Positions 52,240 to 60,219 of a stretch of 64,000 bases of DNA are shown in pieces. Under the pieces are notes generated by a model that was given only the letters and a program-made list of their open reading frames with translations, had not been told where the DNA came from and ran no database searches. Within the stretch, counting starts at the first letter, position 1. Every line of letters begins with the position of its first letter. The stretch comes from Acidobacteriota bacterium (GTDB taxonomy: Bacteria > Acidobacteriota > Thermoanaerobaculia > Thermoanaerobaculales > Sulfomarinibacteraceae). The position numbers and the translations under genes were made by a program. The stretch is from NCBI GenBank assembly GCA_022340665.1, contig JAJDNM010000072.1:19541-83540 (forward strand), read 5' to 3'.

Positions 52240-54528
52240 ATGACCGTCCAGATCGAACAGTTCTCTTACGACGACGCTATCGTCCGCAAGTTCACCCTAA
52301 TGACTTTCATCTGGGGCGTGGTCGGGATGCTTGTCGGCGTGATCGTCGCTTTGGAGCTCGCCGCACCGTTGTTCAACTTCGAGCTGCCGTGGATCTCCTT
52401 CGGCCGGCTGCGGCCGCTTCACACAAATGCCGTCATCTTCGCCTTCGCGGGCAATGCGATCTTCGCTGGCGTCTACTACTCGATGCAACGCCTGCTGAAG
52501 ACGGCCATGTTCTCCAAAGCGCTGAGTGCCATTCACTTCTGGGGTTGGCAGGCGATCATCGTCGCCGCCGCAGTCACCCTCCCCCTCGGCATCACCCAAG
52601 GCAAGGAGTACGCCGAGCTGCAGTGGCCAATCGACGTCGCCATCGCGGTGATCTGGGTGGTCTTCGCGATCAACGCATTCGGAACCCTCGCAATCCGTCG
52701 TGAGCGGCACATTTACGTAGCGATCTGGTTCTACATCGCAACTATCATCACCATTGCTCTGCTCCACATCTTCAACAATCTGGTGGTGCCGGCCGGACTG
52801 TGGCGTAGCTACCCCATCTACGCCGGGGTCCAGGACGCCTTCATGCAGTGGTGGTACGGCCACAACGCGGTCGGATTCCTGCTGACCACACCCTTCCTGG
52901 GCATCATGTACTACTTCTTGCCGAAGGCCGCCAACCGCCCCGTCTTCTCCTACCGCCTGTCGATCATCCATTTCTGGTCGCTGGTCTTCATCTACATCTG
53001 GGCTGGGCCCCATCACCTCCATTACACCGCCCTGCCGGCGTGGGCCTCGACTCTTGGAATGCTCTTCTCGCTCATGCTCTGGATGCCGTCCTGGGGCGGC
53101 ATGCTCAACGGCCTGCTGACACTGCGCGGAGCGTGGGACAAGGTCGCGACCGACCCTGTGCTGAAGTTCTTCGTGGTCGCCGTCACCTTTTACGGGATGT
53201 CCACCTTCGAGGGCCCGCTTTTGTCAGTCAAATCGGTCAACCTGCTCTCGCACTACACCGACTGGACGATCGCCCACGTTCATTCGGGCGCCCTCGGCTG
53301 GGTCGGCTTCCTGACCTTCGGCATGATCTACTGGCTGCTGCCGCGCCTCTTCCAGACCGAGCTCTGGAGCCGCAAGCTCGCCGAGGCGCACTTCTGGATC
53401 GGCACCATCGGCATTCTTCTCTACATCGTCGCGATCTATGCCGCCGGCCTCACCCAGGGCCTGATGTGGCTCGCCTTCGACGAAGAAGGCTACCTCAAGT
53501 ACGGCGATTTCGTGGAGACCACCGTGCGTCTCATCCCGATGTACTGGGTAAGGGTCATCGGCGGCTTCGCCTATCTGAGTGGCGTCCTCCTGCTCGGAGT
53601 CAACTTCTTCATGACCTGGAAGCGGAGACCTTCGACCTACGAAGTGCCGGTGCACGAAGCCCCGGCATTGTCGAGGGACTTCGTCGATCACCCGGAGCCG
53701 GCGACTGCGCTCAAGACGAGTGGTGCTCATGTCGCCGATGTGGCGTACAAGCTGGACCGGTTTTTCTCGACAACATGGCACCGCCGGTGGGAACGGCTGC
53801 CGCTCAAGTTTACCGTCGCGGTGACGATCACGGTGATCGTCGCGTCGCTCTTCGAGATCATCCCGACGTTTCTCATCAAGTCCAATGTCCCGACGATCGC
53901 GACCGTGATGCCTTACACGCCACTTGAGCTCGCGGGCCGCGATCTCTACCTCGGCGAGGGCTGCTACAACTGCCACTCACAGATGATTCGGCCGATTCGA
54001 GCCGAGACCGAACGTTACGGCGAGTATTCCAAGCCGGGTGAGTTCGTGTGGGATCACCCCTTCCAGTGGGGCTCGCGCCGCATCGGGCCGGACCTGCAGA
54101 GGGTCGGTGGTAAGTACCCCCACCTGTGGCACGTCCGTCACATGGACGACCCACGGGCAATCACAGCAGGTTCGATCATGCCGGCCTACCCGTGGATGCT
54201 TACGAAGGATATCGATTTCGGCTCCATCGAGCGGGTCATGAGCGCCCACCGCAACCTCGGCGTTCCCTACAGCGATGAGGAAATTGCCGACGGAGAGGCC
54301 GCTGCCCGCGAGCAGGCGAGGGCGATTGCCGACGAGATCGTCGTCCAGGGAGGACCCGACGGCCTCGCTGAGAAACAGATAGTGGCCCTCATCGCCTATC
54401 TCCAGCGCCTCGGAACGGACATCACCAAGCCGGAGCCGGTGGCCGTCGAAGAGGAGATCGGACCGGAGGGTGCGGCGGACACTGCTGCCACCAAAGCGGC
54501 GTCGGCTGCAACCGGGGAGGTATCGTGA
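52240..54528 (+). CDS. ccoNO: cbb3-type cytochrome c oxidase, fused subunits I and II (CcoN-CcoO)
   Basis: 762 aa. Residues 1-470 are CcoN with heme-binding His in RPLHTNAVIFAF, QWWYGHNAVGF, AGPHHLHYTALP and TDWTIAHVHSGALG, plus a redox-active Tyr candidate in TFYGMSTFEGP. About residues 520-750 are CcoO with one c-type heme site CYNCHSQMIRP (about residues 572-582), preceded by an anchor helix near 525-545. It reduces O2 to water at the inner membrane with high affinity. Fusions of ccoN and ccoO are known in some phyla. GGGAGGAGCTCG precedes the ATG. Confidence 0.95.
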   Translation: MTVQIEQFSYDDAIVRKFTLMTFIWGVVGMLVGVIVALELAAPLFNFELPWISFGRLRPLHTNAVIFAFAGNAIFAGVYYSMQRLLKTAMFSKALSAIHFWGWQAIIVAAAVTLPLGITQGKEYAELQWPIDVAIAVIWVVFAINAFGTLAIRRERHIYVAIWFYIATIITIALLHIFNNLVVPAGLWRSYPIYAGVQDAFMQWWYGHNAVGFLLTTPFLGIMYYFLPKAANRPVFSYRLSIIHFWSLVFIYIWAGPHHLHYTALPAWASTLGMLFSLMLWMPSWGGMLNGLLTLRGAWDKVATDPVLKFFVVAVTFYGMSTFEGPLLSVKSVNLLSHYTDWTIAHVHSGALGWVGFLTFGMIYWLLPRLFQTELWSRKLAEAHFWIGTIGILLYIVAIYAAGLTQGLMWLAFDEEGYLKYGDFVETTVRLIPMYWVRVIGGFAYLSGVLLLGVNFFMTWKRRPSTYEVPVHEAPALSRDFVDHPEPATALKTSGAHVADVAYKLDRFFSTTWHRRWERLPLKFTVAVTITVIVASLFEIIPTFLIKSNVPTIATVMPYTPLELAGRDLYLGEGCYNCHSQMIRPIRAETERYGEYSKPGEFVWDHPFQWGSRRIGPDLQRVGGKYPHLWHVRHMDDPRAITAGSIMPAYPWMLTKDIDFGSIERVMSAHRNLGVPYSDEEIADGEAAAREQARAIADEIVVQGGPDGLAEKQIVALIAYLQRLGTDITKPEPVAVEEEIGPEGAADTAATKAASAATGEVS

Positions 54529-54734
54529 GCCTCACCGATATCATGAGCGCTTCCGGTCTCACGTCGTGGACAGAGGTGGCGCTGATCCTCTGTTTCCTGA
54601 CCTTCACAGCGATCGTCGTCTGGGTCTTCGCGATCAGGAGCAAACCTTCGTGGGAACACCAGCGGAATCTGCCACTCGAAGACGACGGAAGCTGTGAAGG
54701 ACACGCCACCGCGAAAGGAGGCGATCTCCAGTGA
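54525..54734 (+). CDS. ccoQ: CcoQ-like subunit IV of cbb3 oxidase
   Basis: 69 aa with one membrane helix (about residues 18-38, VALILCFLTFTAIVVWVFAI) followed by a polar tail (RSKPSWEHQRNLPLEDD), the usual CcoQ layout. GTG start overlapping ccoNO by 4 bp (GTGA). It is thought to stabilise the core complex. Confidence 0.8.
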   Translation: MSLTDIMSASGLTSWTEVALILCFLTFTAIVVWVFAIRSKPSWEHQRNLPLEDDGSCEGHATAKGGDLQ

Positions 54735-55402
54735 GCAGCGAGCACCTCGATCAGCAGTTCGCGTCCGAGGACCAGGACTATCTACTGGAACACAGCTACG
54801 ACGGCATCCAGGAGTACGACAATCCTCTGCCGCGATGGTGGCTAGCCATCTTCTGGGCGACAATTTTCTTTGCCCCGCTCTATATTCTCTACTTTCACTT
54901 CGGCGGCGGCATGCTCGGCACCGAGCGATACGATCAGGAGATGATCGCCTTTTACGACAAACAGGCGGAGCAACTGTTGGCGCTCGGCGAGATCAGCGAG
55001 GGTACGCTCACCGGTCTGATGGACGACGCGAGCATGATGAACGGTGGCAAGAAGATCTTCCAGTCGAAATGCGCCACATGCCATGGGCTATTCGGCGAGG
55101 GCGGCATCGGTCCCAACCTCACCGACGAATTCTGGCTCCACGGCGGACAGCTGATGGACATCTACAAGACGGTGAGGGAGGGCGTGCCGTCCAAGGGCAT
55201 GCTGGCCTGGGAACGCCAACTTCGGCCGGCCGAGCTGATGGCGGTGACCTCATTCGTCGGTACGTTGCTCGGCACTGATCCGCCAAACGCCAAGCAGCCG
55301 CAGGGCGATCGACAGGTTCGTCGAGCGCCCGAAACAATGGAAACCGAGGTGGCGAGCGACCCGGAGGCGTTAGAGACCGAGGTCGGGCCCGCCACGTCCT
55401 GA
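54731..55402 (+). CDS. ccoP: CcoP subunit III of cbb3 oxidase, single-heme form
   Basis: 223 aa. The N-terminal pattern HSYDGIQEYDNPLPRWW (about residues 21-37), then a single helix (about 37-56) and one cytochrome c domain with CATCHGLFGEGG (about residues 114-125). Classical CcoP carries two c-type hemes, but here only one CxxCH exists, so one domain is absent. The tail is acidic (APETMETEVASDPEALETEV). It transfers electrons to CcoNO. GTG start, overlapping ccoQ by 4 bp. The MITE-like element starts 11 bp after its stop. Confidence 0.88.
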   Translation: MSSEHLDQQFASEDQDYLLEHSYDGIQEYDNPLPRWWLAIFWATIFFAPLYILYFHFGGGMLGTERYDQEMIAFYDKQAEQLLALGEISEGTLTGLMDDASMMNGGKKIFQSKCATCHGLFGEGGIGPNLTDEFWLHGGQLMDIYKTVREGVPSKGMLAWERQLRPAELMAVTSFVGTLLGTDPPNAKQPQGDRQVRRAPETMETEVASDPEALETEVGPATS

Positions 55403-55412
55403 GTCATCGTGT

Positions 55413-55869
55413 CTAGCCTGCAAATCTCACCAACTGTCTATTGCGGTCGGCGAGCCGGCGCACCCAGCCGTGCTTCCTCATCTCCGGGTGCTCGACGTAC
55501 CGTCAAGTACGCCTACGCGCCCCGTGAGGTCCAGCCGGGCTCCCCAGTTTCATCCGTTGCGTGCGCCATGGTCCCGGATTCAAGGCCCCGCGACGACGGC
55601 GATGTCCTCCATCGCCGAGGAGTGGAAACGAAGAAGGCGGGACCATGCCGCCGCAACCCTTCGGGCCGATGGGGGTCGTGGCCGATCTCTGCGTTGCTCG
55701 TCGTCGAAGATGCACTGGCATCGACTTCCTCCTCGCGCCTTGATCTCGGCTCACGAGCCCCATCGGCGGGCGGCACTGGGGAACCCGGCCGGACCTCTCG
55801 ATCGAAAACCCAGCTGGTCACAGCGTCTCAACGGCCTCCTTGCGAAACCCGGTGAGATATGCAGGCTAG
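55413..55869. mobile_element. MITE-like element with 19-bp inverted ends between ccoP and ccoG
   Basis: The left end CTAGCCTGCAAATCTCACC (55413-55431) and the right end GGTGAGATATGCAGGCTAG (55851-55869) are inverse with one mismatch. CTAG at both extremes may be the duplicated target. Interior GAGGTCCAGCCGGGCTCCCCAGT (near 55530) pairs with the complement of the right interior (near 55780) at about 20 of 23 positions in two blocks. About 457 bp with no convincing ORF, so a non-autonomous element or structured RNA. The ATG of ccoG lies in its right end. Confidence 0.75.
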
Positions 55870-57265
55870 AACGTCGAACGCTCCGGAAGCCGGGGAGAGG
55901 GTACTCTCGACCCTCAACCGGGACGGTACTCGCCGATGGATTCGTCCGAAGGTGTCGCGCGGCGGCTACCACCGACGCCGGCTCATCACCGCCTGGACGT
56001 TGATCACAACGTTCACCCTCATCCCGATCCTCAAGCTGAACGACAAGCCGTTGATGCTATTCGACATTCCCAAGCGAGAATTCACCTTCTTCGGCTCGAC
56101 CTTCCTGCCCACCGACACATTCCTCCTGATGTTGCTGCTCTTCAGCATTTTTATCGGGATTTTCCTAATCACCGCGGTCCTCGGCCGTGTCTGGTGCGGT
56201 TGGGCCTGCCCACAGACGGTGTACATGGAGTTCCTATACCGGCCGCTCGAGACCCTCATCGAGGGGGGACGGAACCGTCAACTCTTGCTCGACCGCACCG
56301 GGCCCGACGGCCGGCGGATACTCAAGTTCATCGTCTTCTTCGGTGTTTCCGCCTTCCTCGCCAACACATTCCTCGCATACTTCGTCGGCTGGGATCAGCT
56401 TCTCCGTTGGGCCAGGAGTTCGCCAACCCAACATCCCGCGGCCTTTTCGGTGATGCTCGGTACGACTTTGCTGATGTTTTTTGACTTCGCCTGGTTCAGA
56501 GAACAGACGTGCATCGTCGCCTGCCCTTACGGTCGTTTCCAGTCGGTCCTGCTCGATCGCCAGTCGCTGATCGTTGGCTACGATGCCGGTCGCGGCGAGC
56601 CGCGCGCGAAGTTGAGGAAGAACGAGCAGCGGAAGGCGGGCGACTGTATCGATTGCGGGCTCTGCGTGAGCACCTGTCCGACCGGCATCGATATCCGAGA
56701 CGGGCTGCAGATGGAGTGTATTGCCTGCACCCAATGCATCGACGCCTGTGACGAGGTCATGGACCGCATCGGCTTCGACCGCGGCCTCGTTCGATACACC
56801 TCAGAGGCGGAGCTGGAGAGCGGCAAACGCTCACTCCTCCGCCCAAGGACGGCAGTCTATTCGGTCATCTTGCTCGTGATGTTCGGGACCTTCGCCTTTT
56901 CCCTCGCCGGAAGGCAGACCGCCGACATCACGCTCCTACGGGGTCTTGGCGCGCCATTCACTGTATTGCCAAATGGCGACGTCTCAAATCAGATCCGCAT
57001 CAAGATCTCCAACAGGTCACCGGAGGAGCGCTCCTATCTGATCGAACTCGATTCACCCGGCGATCTGACATTGATTGCACCGGAGAATCCGTTGGTGGTG
57101 GCTGCGGGCGAAACCCTGATGACCGCTGCCTTCATAACCGCTCCGACTTTAGCCTTCAGCGGCGGTGAGGCGAGTATTACGCTAACCGTGAGTGATGGGG
57201 TCGATTTTTCGAAAGAAATGAACTATCGGATCCTGGGTCCGGCCGACGGTGGGGGATCACGATGA
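55859..57265 (+). CDS. ccoG: CcoG/FixG cbb3 maturation ferredoxin-type protein
   Basis: 468 aa membrane iron-sulfur protein required for copper handling in cbb3 assembly. Several N-terminal helices hold CGWACPQTVYMEFLYRPLETLIEGG (about residues 106-130). Two 4Fe-4S clusters follow in CIDCGLCVSTCPTGIDIRDGLQMECIACTQCIDAC (split over about residues 264-298), with a C-terminal Ig-like FixG_C domain. The ATG at 55859 sits in the right end of the element, with GGTGAG upstream. So the element, or its end, supplies the translation start. Residues before LSTLNRDGTRRW are variable in the family. Confidence 0.92.
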   Translation: MQARTSNAPEAGERVLSTLNRDGTRRWIRPKVSRGGYHRRRLITAWTLITTFTLIPILKLNDKPLMLFDIPKREFTFFGSTFLPTDTFLLMLLLFSIFIGIFLITAVLGRVWCGWACPQTVYMEFLYRPLETLIEGGRNRQLLLDRTGPDGRRILKFIVFFGVSAFLANTFLAYFVGWDQLLRWARSSPTQHPAAFSVMLGTTLLMFFDFAWFREQTCIVACPYGRFQSVLLDRQSLIVGYDAGRGEPRAKLRKNEQRKAGDCIDCGLCVSTCPTGIDIRDGLQMECIACTQCIDACDEVMDRIGFDRGLVRYTSEAELESGKRSLLRPRTAVYSVILLVMFGTFAFSLAGRQTADITLLRGLGAPFTVLPNGDVSNQIRIKISNRSPEERSYLIELDSPGDLTLIAPENPLVVAAGETLMTAAFITAPTLAFSGGEASITLTVSDGVDFSKEMNYRILGPADGGGSR

Positions 57266-57759
57266 AGAAGGGCGGTGCCTGGCCGTGGGTGATCGGAGGC
57301 GCCCTCGCGCTGCACGTCATAGCTTCCCTGGTAGTGGTCGCAATCGCTACTTCCGATGCCTCCTACGCGGTCGAAGAGGACTATTACCAGAAGGCCATCA
57401 ACTGGGACCAGAAACGCGACCAGGATCGGACGAACGAGGAGCTCGGATGGTCGCTCGAGTTTAATGCCACGCCACCGCAGCAGCCCGGCGAGTCGCCCGC
57501 GCTGGAAGTCCGCCTGACTGACCGTCCGGGTGACCCCATTGCGGACGCTTCGATTGCTCTCGAGGCATTCCACAAGGCCCGCAGCGAGGATGTCCTGCGC
57601 CTCGCGGTCGCAGCCACCGAAGAACCCGGCCTGTACGTCGCCTCCCCCGCCATGCGGCACAACGGCCTTTGGGAGCTGCGATTTACCGTCACGAAAGGCG
57701 CGGATACGTTCACGCACAACGAGACACGGCACCTGTTTGTGGAAGGAAAATGGGAATGA
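57262..57759 (+). CDS. ccoH: FixH/CcoH cbb3 assembly protein
   Basis: 165 aa. One N-terminal helix (about residues 8-28, WPWVIGGALALHVIASLVVVAIA), then the FixH signature VEEDYYQKAINWDQKRDQDR (about 37-56) and a beta domain facing the periplasm. CcoH supports assembly of the oxidase subunits. It overlaps ccoG by 4 bp (ATGA). Confidence 0.88.
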   Translation: MKKGGAWPWVIGGALALHVIASLVVVAIATSDASYAVEEDYYQKAINWDQKRDQDRTNEELGWSLEFNATPPQQPGESPALEVRLTDRPGDPIADASIALEAFHKARSEDVLRLAVAATEEPGLYVASPAMRHNGLWELRFTVTKGADTFTHNETRHLFVEGKWE

Positions 57760-57858
57760 TTTTCGGATTTCGGATTTCGGATTTCGAATTTCCGCCCGCC
57801 CGCCCCACGGAGCACGGGAGGGTGGGGGCAAATTCGCAATTCGAAATTCAAAATTCGA
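57760..57858. repeat. heptamer-armed palindrome between ccoH and TauE-like gene
   Basis: The left arm is TTTCGGA heptads (57760-57790), then CCGCCCGCCCGCCCC. The right arm is GGGAGGGTGGGGG followed by AATTCGAAATTC/AAAATTCGAAA words (57828-57858). It ends one base before the likely start codon of the next gene. Confidence 0.75.
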
Positions 57859-57859
57859 A

Positions 57860-58642
57860 ATGCATCTGCGGAGCGGCATCGTGGTCGGATTGCTGCTGAC
57901 TGTCATCGTCGCGAGTCTGGTAGGAAGCCTCCACTGCGTCGGCATGTGCGGGCCGTTCGTCGCCTTCTACTCCGGCGCTGATGGATCGGGCGGAGCGCGC
58001 CGTCTGCTCAGCCACACGGCCTATTCCGGAGGACGGCTGCTGACCTACGCGGTGTTCGGGCTGGCTGCCGGCTCGGTCGGCGCCGCCCTCGACGTCGCCG
58101 GATCACTGGCCGGCTTCCAGCGTGTCGCTGCCGTGCTCGCCGGCGTGACCATGATCCTGTGGGGCATCCTCGCGCTGCTCCAAATCCGCGGGGTTCGCCT
58201 TTTCAAGCACTTCTCCAGCGGCGGCCGCGTCTCGAGCCTCTTGCGCCGTGGCTTCTCCCTGGTCAGCGACAAGCCTCCGGTGGTCCGGGCGGGCGTGGTC
58301 GGCGTTTTGTCGGGCTTCCTGCCCTGCGGCTGGCTGTGGGCCTTCGTCGTCACAGCCGCCGGAACCGGCAGCGCTCCCAAGGGAGTCGCAGTCATGGCCG
58401 CCTTCTGGGCGGGAACCGTGCCCGCTCTCCTCGCGGTTGGCCTCGGCGCCCAACTGGTGAGCGGTCCTTTGCGGAGGCACGTGCCGGTGGTTACTGCCAT
58501 CCTCCTGGTCTCGCTCGGCCTTTACGCCATCCTCGGCCGCCCCTCCTCGGTCGACGCCGCGATTCACAAGCACGAGGGGAAGCGGCACCCCGAGGTTCCT
58601 GCAGCAGCAGATGTGGACGGCTCCTGCTGCGAGAGCGACTGA
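57860..58642 (+). CDS. sulfite exporter TauE/SafE-like (DsbD_2) membrane protein
   Basis: 260 aa with about six helices. SLHCVGMCGPFVAFYSG (about residues 23-39) holds a CxxxC motif, and FLPCGWLWAFVVTAAGTGS (about residues 153-171) completes the pair of Cys sites of this family, which is common behind ccoGH as a copper-related factor. It ends in CCESD. No ribosome site is visible because the repeat abuts the start, so GTG 57878 is an alternative start. It may aid copper delivery to the oxidase. Confidence 0.78.
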   Translation: MHLRSGIVVGLLLTVIVASLVGSLHCVGMCGPFVAFYSGADGSGGARRLLSHTAYSGGRLLTYAVFGLAAGSVGAALDVAGSLAGFQRVAAVLAGVTMILWGILALLQIRGVRLFKHFSSGGRVSSLLRRGFSLVSDKPPVVRAGVVGVLSGFLPCGWLWAFVVTAAGTGSAPKGVAVMAAFWAGTVPALLAVGLGAQLVSGPLRRHVPVVTAILLVSLGLYAILGRPSSVDAAIHKHEGKRHPEVPAAADVDGSCCESD

Positions 58643-58668
58643 CACCGCCGACCGTCCCCGTCTGAACC

Positions 58669-58760
58669 GAAAAGACGCGAAGATCGCAAAGATCCGATAT
58701 TGACCAGGTCAAAAACTACTTCGCGCGGCCTTTGTGTCCTTTGCGGTCTTGGCGGTTTCA
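58669..58760. repeat. inverted nonamer-like element after the oxidase cluster
   Basis: The left arm repeats GAAAAGACGC/GAAGATCGC/AAAGATCCG words (58669-58698). The right arm repeats CTTTGTGTC/CTTTGCGGT/CTTGGCGGT words (58732-58757), the complementary sense. Unit length is about nine. No gene. Confidence 0.6.
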
Positions 58761-58800
58761 ACATTCTCGATGGTCACAAAACCGGATAACGGGTACAGCT

Positions 58801-58819
58801 GGTGAGATATGCAGGCTAG
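58801..58819. mobile_element. solo copy of the element end
   Basis: GGTGAGATATGCAGGCTAG, identical to 55851-55869, in direct orientation to it and 2.95 kb away. It overlaps the stop codon of the DUF1697 gene. The matching left end is not found in the spacer, so it may be a relic or a footprint. Confidence 0.6.
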
Positions 58820-59355
58820 GCCGTTCTTGCCAGCTCCATGATCTTGCAGAGGGTTCGCCAATTGCGACCGGTCCCCGTCACTCCCAGCGCGCTCTCCAGG
58901 CGCGCCGCGAGCTTTGACCGGCCGATGCCGTCCGGCGCGTGAAGGTAGGCGACATCAGCGTCGAGCTCGAAGCGCTCGCTTGCCGCCCTCGCCTCTTCGA
59001 GAGCATCGAGGTTCGGGTCGGCCGGAACCGCGGAGAGAAAGAACAGGTGGAGCTTCGACGGCTCTGCCATCCCTTCGGAGAAGGGGTTGGCATTCATCGC
59101 CCGTTCCAGCTCATCCGCCGTCAGCAGCAGGACCTCCGGCCCGAAGCCGTGGCTCGATTCGATCGCCGCGCTTATCCTCTCGGCCAGGCGTGACGCCCTA
59201 CCCTCCGCATGCCTGCACACCGCGTTGCCGCTCTGGATGTACGTGCGAACGCCCTCAAACCCGAGTTCCTCGAGGACCGCGCGGAGGTCCTTCATCGGCA
59301 GGATGTTGCGGCCACCGACGTTGATGCCTCGGAAGAGGGCGATAAATATGCGCAT
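58816..59355 (-). CDS. DUF1697 family protein
   Basis: 179 aa cytoplasmic protein with the start MRIFIALFRGINVGGRNILPMKDLRAVLEELGF, the DUF1697 hallmark. It also contains TYIQSGNAVC and HAPDGIGRSKLAA. Function unknown. Its TAG stop (58816-58818) lies within the solo element end. It is in a run of minus-strand genes, directly following the GFA gene. Confidence 0.9.
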   Translation of the reverse strand: MRIFIALFRGINVGGRNILPMKDLRAVLEELGFEGVRTYIQSGNAVCRHAEGRASRLAERISAAIESSHGFGPEVLLLTADELERAMNANPFSEGMAEPSKLHLFFLSAVPADPNLDALEEARAASERFELDADVAYLHAPDGIGRSKLAARLESALGVTGTGRNWRTLCKIMELARTA

Positions 59356-59808
59356 CTACAAGGGCACATCAGGAGCCTCTTCAGGCTCCTCGATCGAAAC
59401 GGTCGGGATCCAGTTCCTCTTTCTCCGGGCGACTCTCTTCTCGGTGGATTCGCCGTCGAAATTCGTCACCTCCTGGATGAAGATCAGGGGGTCGTCAGGC
59501 TCGAAGGAGTTGACGTTCACCACCGCGAAGAGCCGATTGTCGATCTCGCTTGTGGCGAACGGTACGACGCCGCAGCGGCAGCAGACGAAGAACTCGGCGG
59601 TTCCGGTGGCGAAAGCGTACCGCGATACGGGAGCCTCGCCCGCCACCATCACGTCGAGCTCTGCATCTGGATGGGAGGTGTATGTGCCGCGGTGCTTGGT
59701 GCAGAAACCGCAGCTACATGCACGAACCGGTATCTCGTTTCCGTGCAGCGGCCATCTCAACACGTACCGGATGTTGCCGCAGTGACAGGATCCCCTGATG
59801 ACCCGCAT
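59356..59808 (-). CDS. GFA-family (CENP-V/glutathione-dependent formaldehyde-activating) zinc protein
   Basis: 150 aa. Zinc site motifs GSCHCGNI (about residues 6-13), RACSCGFCTKHRG (about 29-41) and FFVCCRCG (about 73-80). The family binds zinc and some members act on S-hydroxymethylglutathione; the substrate here is not fixed. It abuts the DUF1697 gene with no gap. Confidence 0.88.
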   Translation of the reverse strand: MRVIRGSCHCGNIRYVLRWPLHGNEIPVRACSCGFCTKHRGTYTSHPDAELDVMVAGEAPVSRYAFATGTAEFFVCCRCGVVPFATSEIDNRLFAVVNVNSFEPDDPLIFIQEVTNFDGESTEKRVARRKRNWIPTVSIEEPEEAPDVPL

Positions 59809-59817
59809 GGTCTGCCC

Positions 59818-60219
59818 TCACCCTTCCACCATGACGATTGCTTCCCCTTCGAGCACGACCTCGCCGTCTTGATTGGTGCAGACGGTGGACAGGGTGACGA
59901 TCGGCTTGTCGGGGCGCACCGAGATGACCTTGACGGTGGCAGTGATCGTGTCGCCCGGAAAGACCGGCAGCGTGAAGGTTAGCGTCTGGTTCAGATATAG
60001 CGTGCCAGGGCCTGGCAGATCGTTCGCGAGGGTCGCGGATACCACGCCAGCAGCTATCATCCCGTGCGCGATGCGCCGCCCGAACCTGGTGCCGGCCGCG
60101 TACTCGTCGTCAAGGTGGACCGGGTTGGTGTCCCCCGTGACCTCGGCGAATCCGCGGATGGTGTCGTCTGAGATTACGAGAGTGCGAGAGGCCTCGTCAC
60201 CAACCTGAATATCAACCAT
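59818..60219 (-). CDS. MaoC-like dehydratase
   Basis: 133 aa hot-dog fold protein. FAEVTGDTNPVHLDDEYAAGTRFGRRIAHGMIAAG (split over about residues 24-58) carries the catalytic D...H of the MaoC/R-hydratase family. Such enzymes hydrate trans-2-enoyl-CoA. ATG 60219 has GGAGG 4 bases upstream; a longer frame upstream is a shadow in the HAD gene. Start overlaps the HAD gene end by 8 bp. Confidence 0.88.
   Translation of the reverse strand: MVDIQVGDEASRTLVISDDTIRGFAEVTGDTNPVHLDDEYAAGTRFGRRIAHGMIAAGVVSATLANDLPGPGTLYLNQTLTFTLPVFPGDTITATVKVISVRPDKPIVTLSTVCTNQDGEVVLEGEAIVMVEG

Noticed and set aside
54731..55868. Second heme domain of CcoP lost by a frameshift or cut by the element.
   Set aside because: The tail is a natural-looking acidic end with a stop 11 bp before the element, and no CxxCH is coded in the other frames nearby.
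58801..58819. Full second MITE-like element left of the solo end.
   Set aside because: No matching left end is found in the 160-bp spacer; it is only recorded as a solo end.
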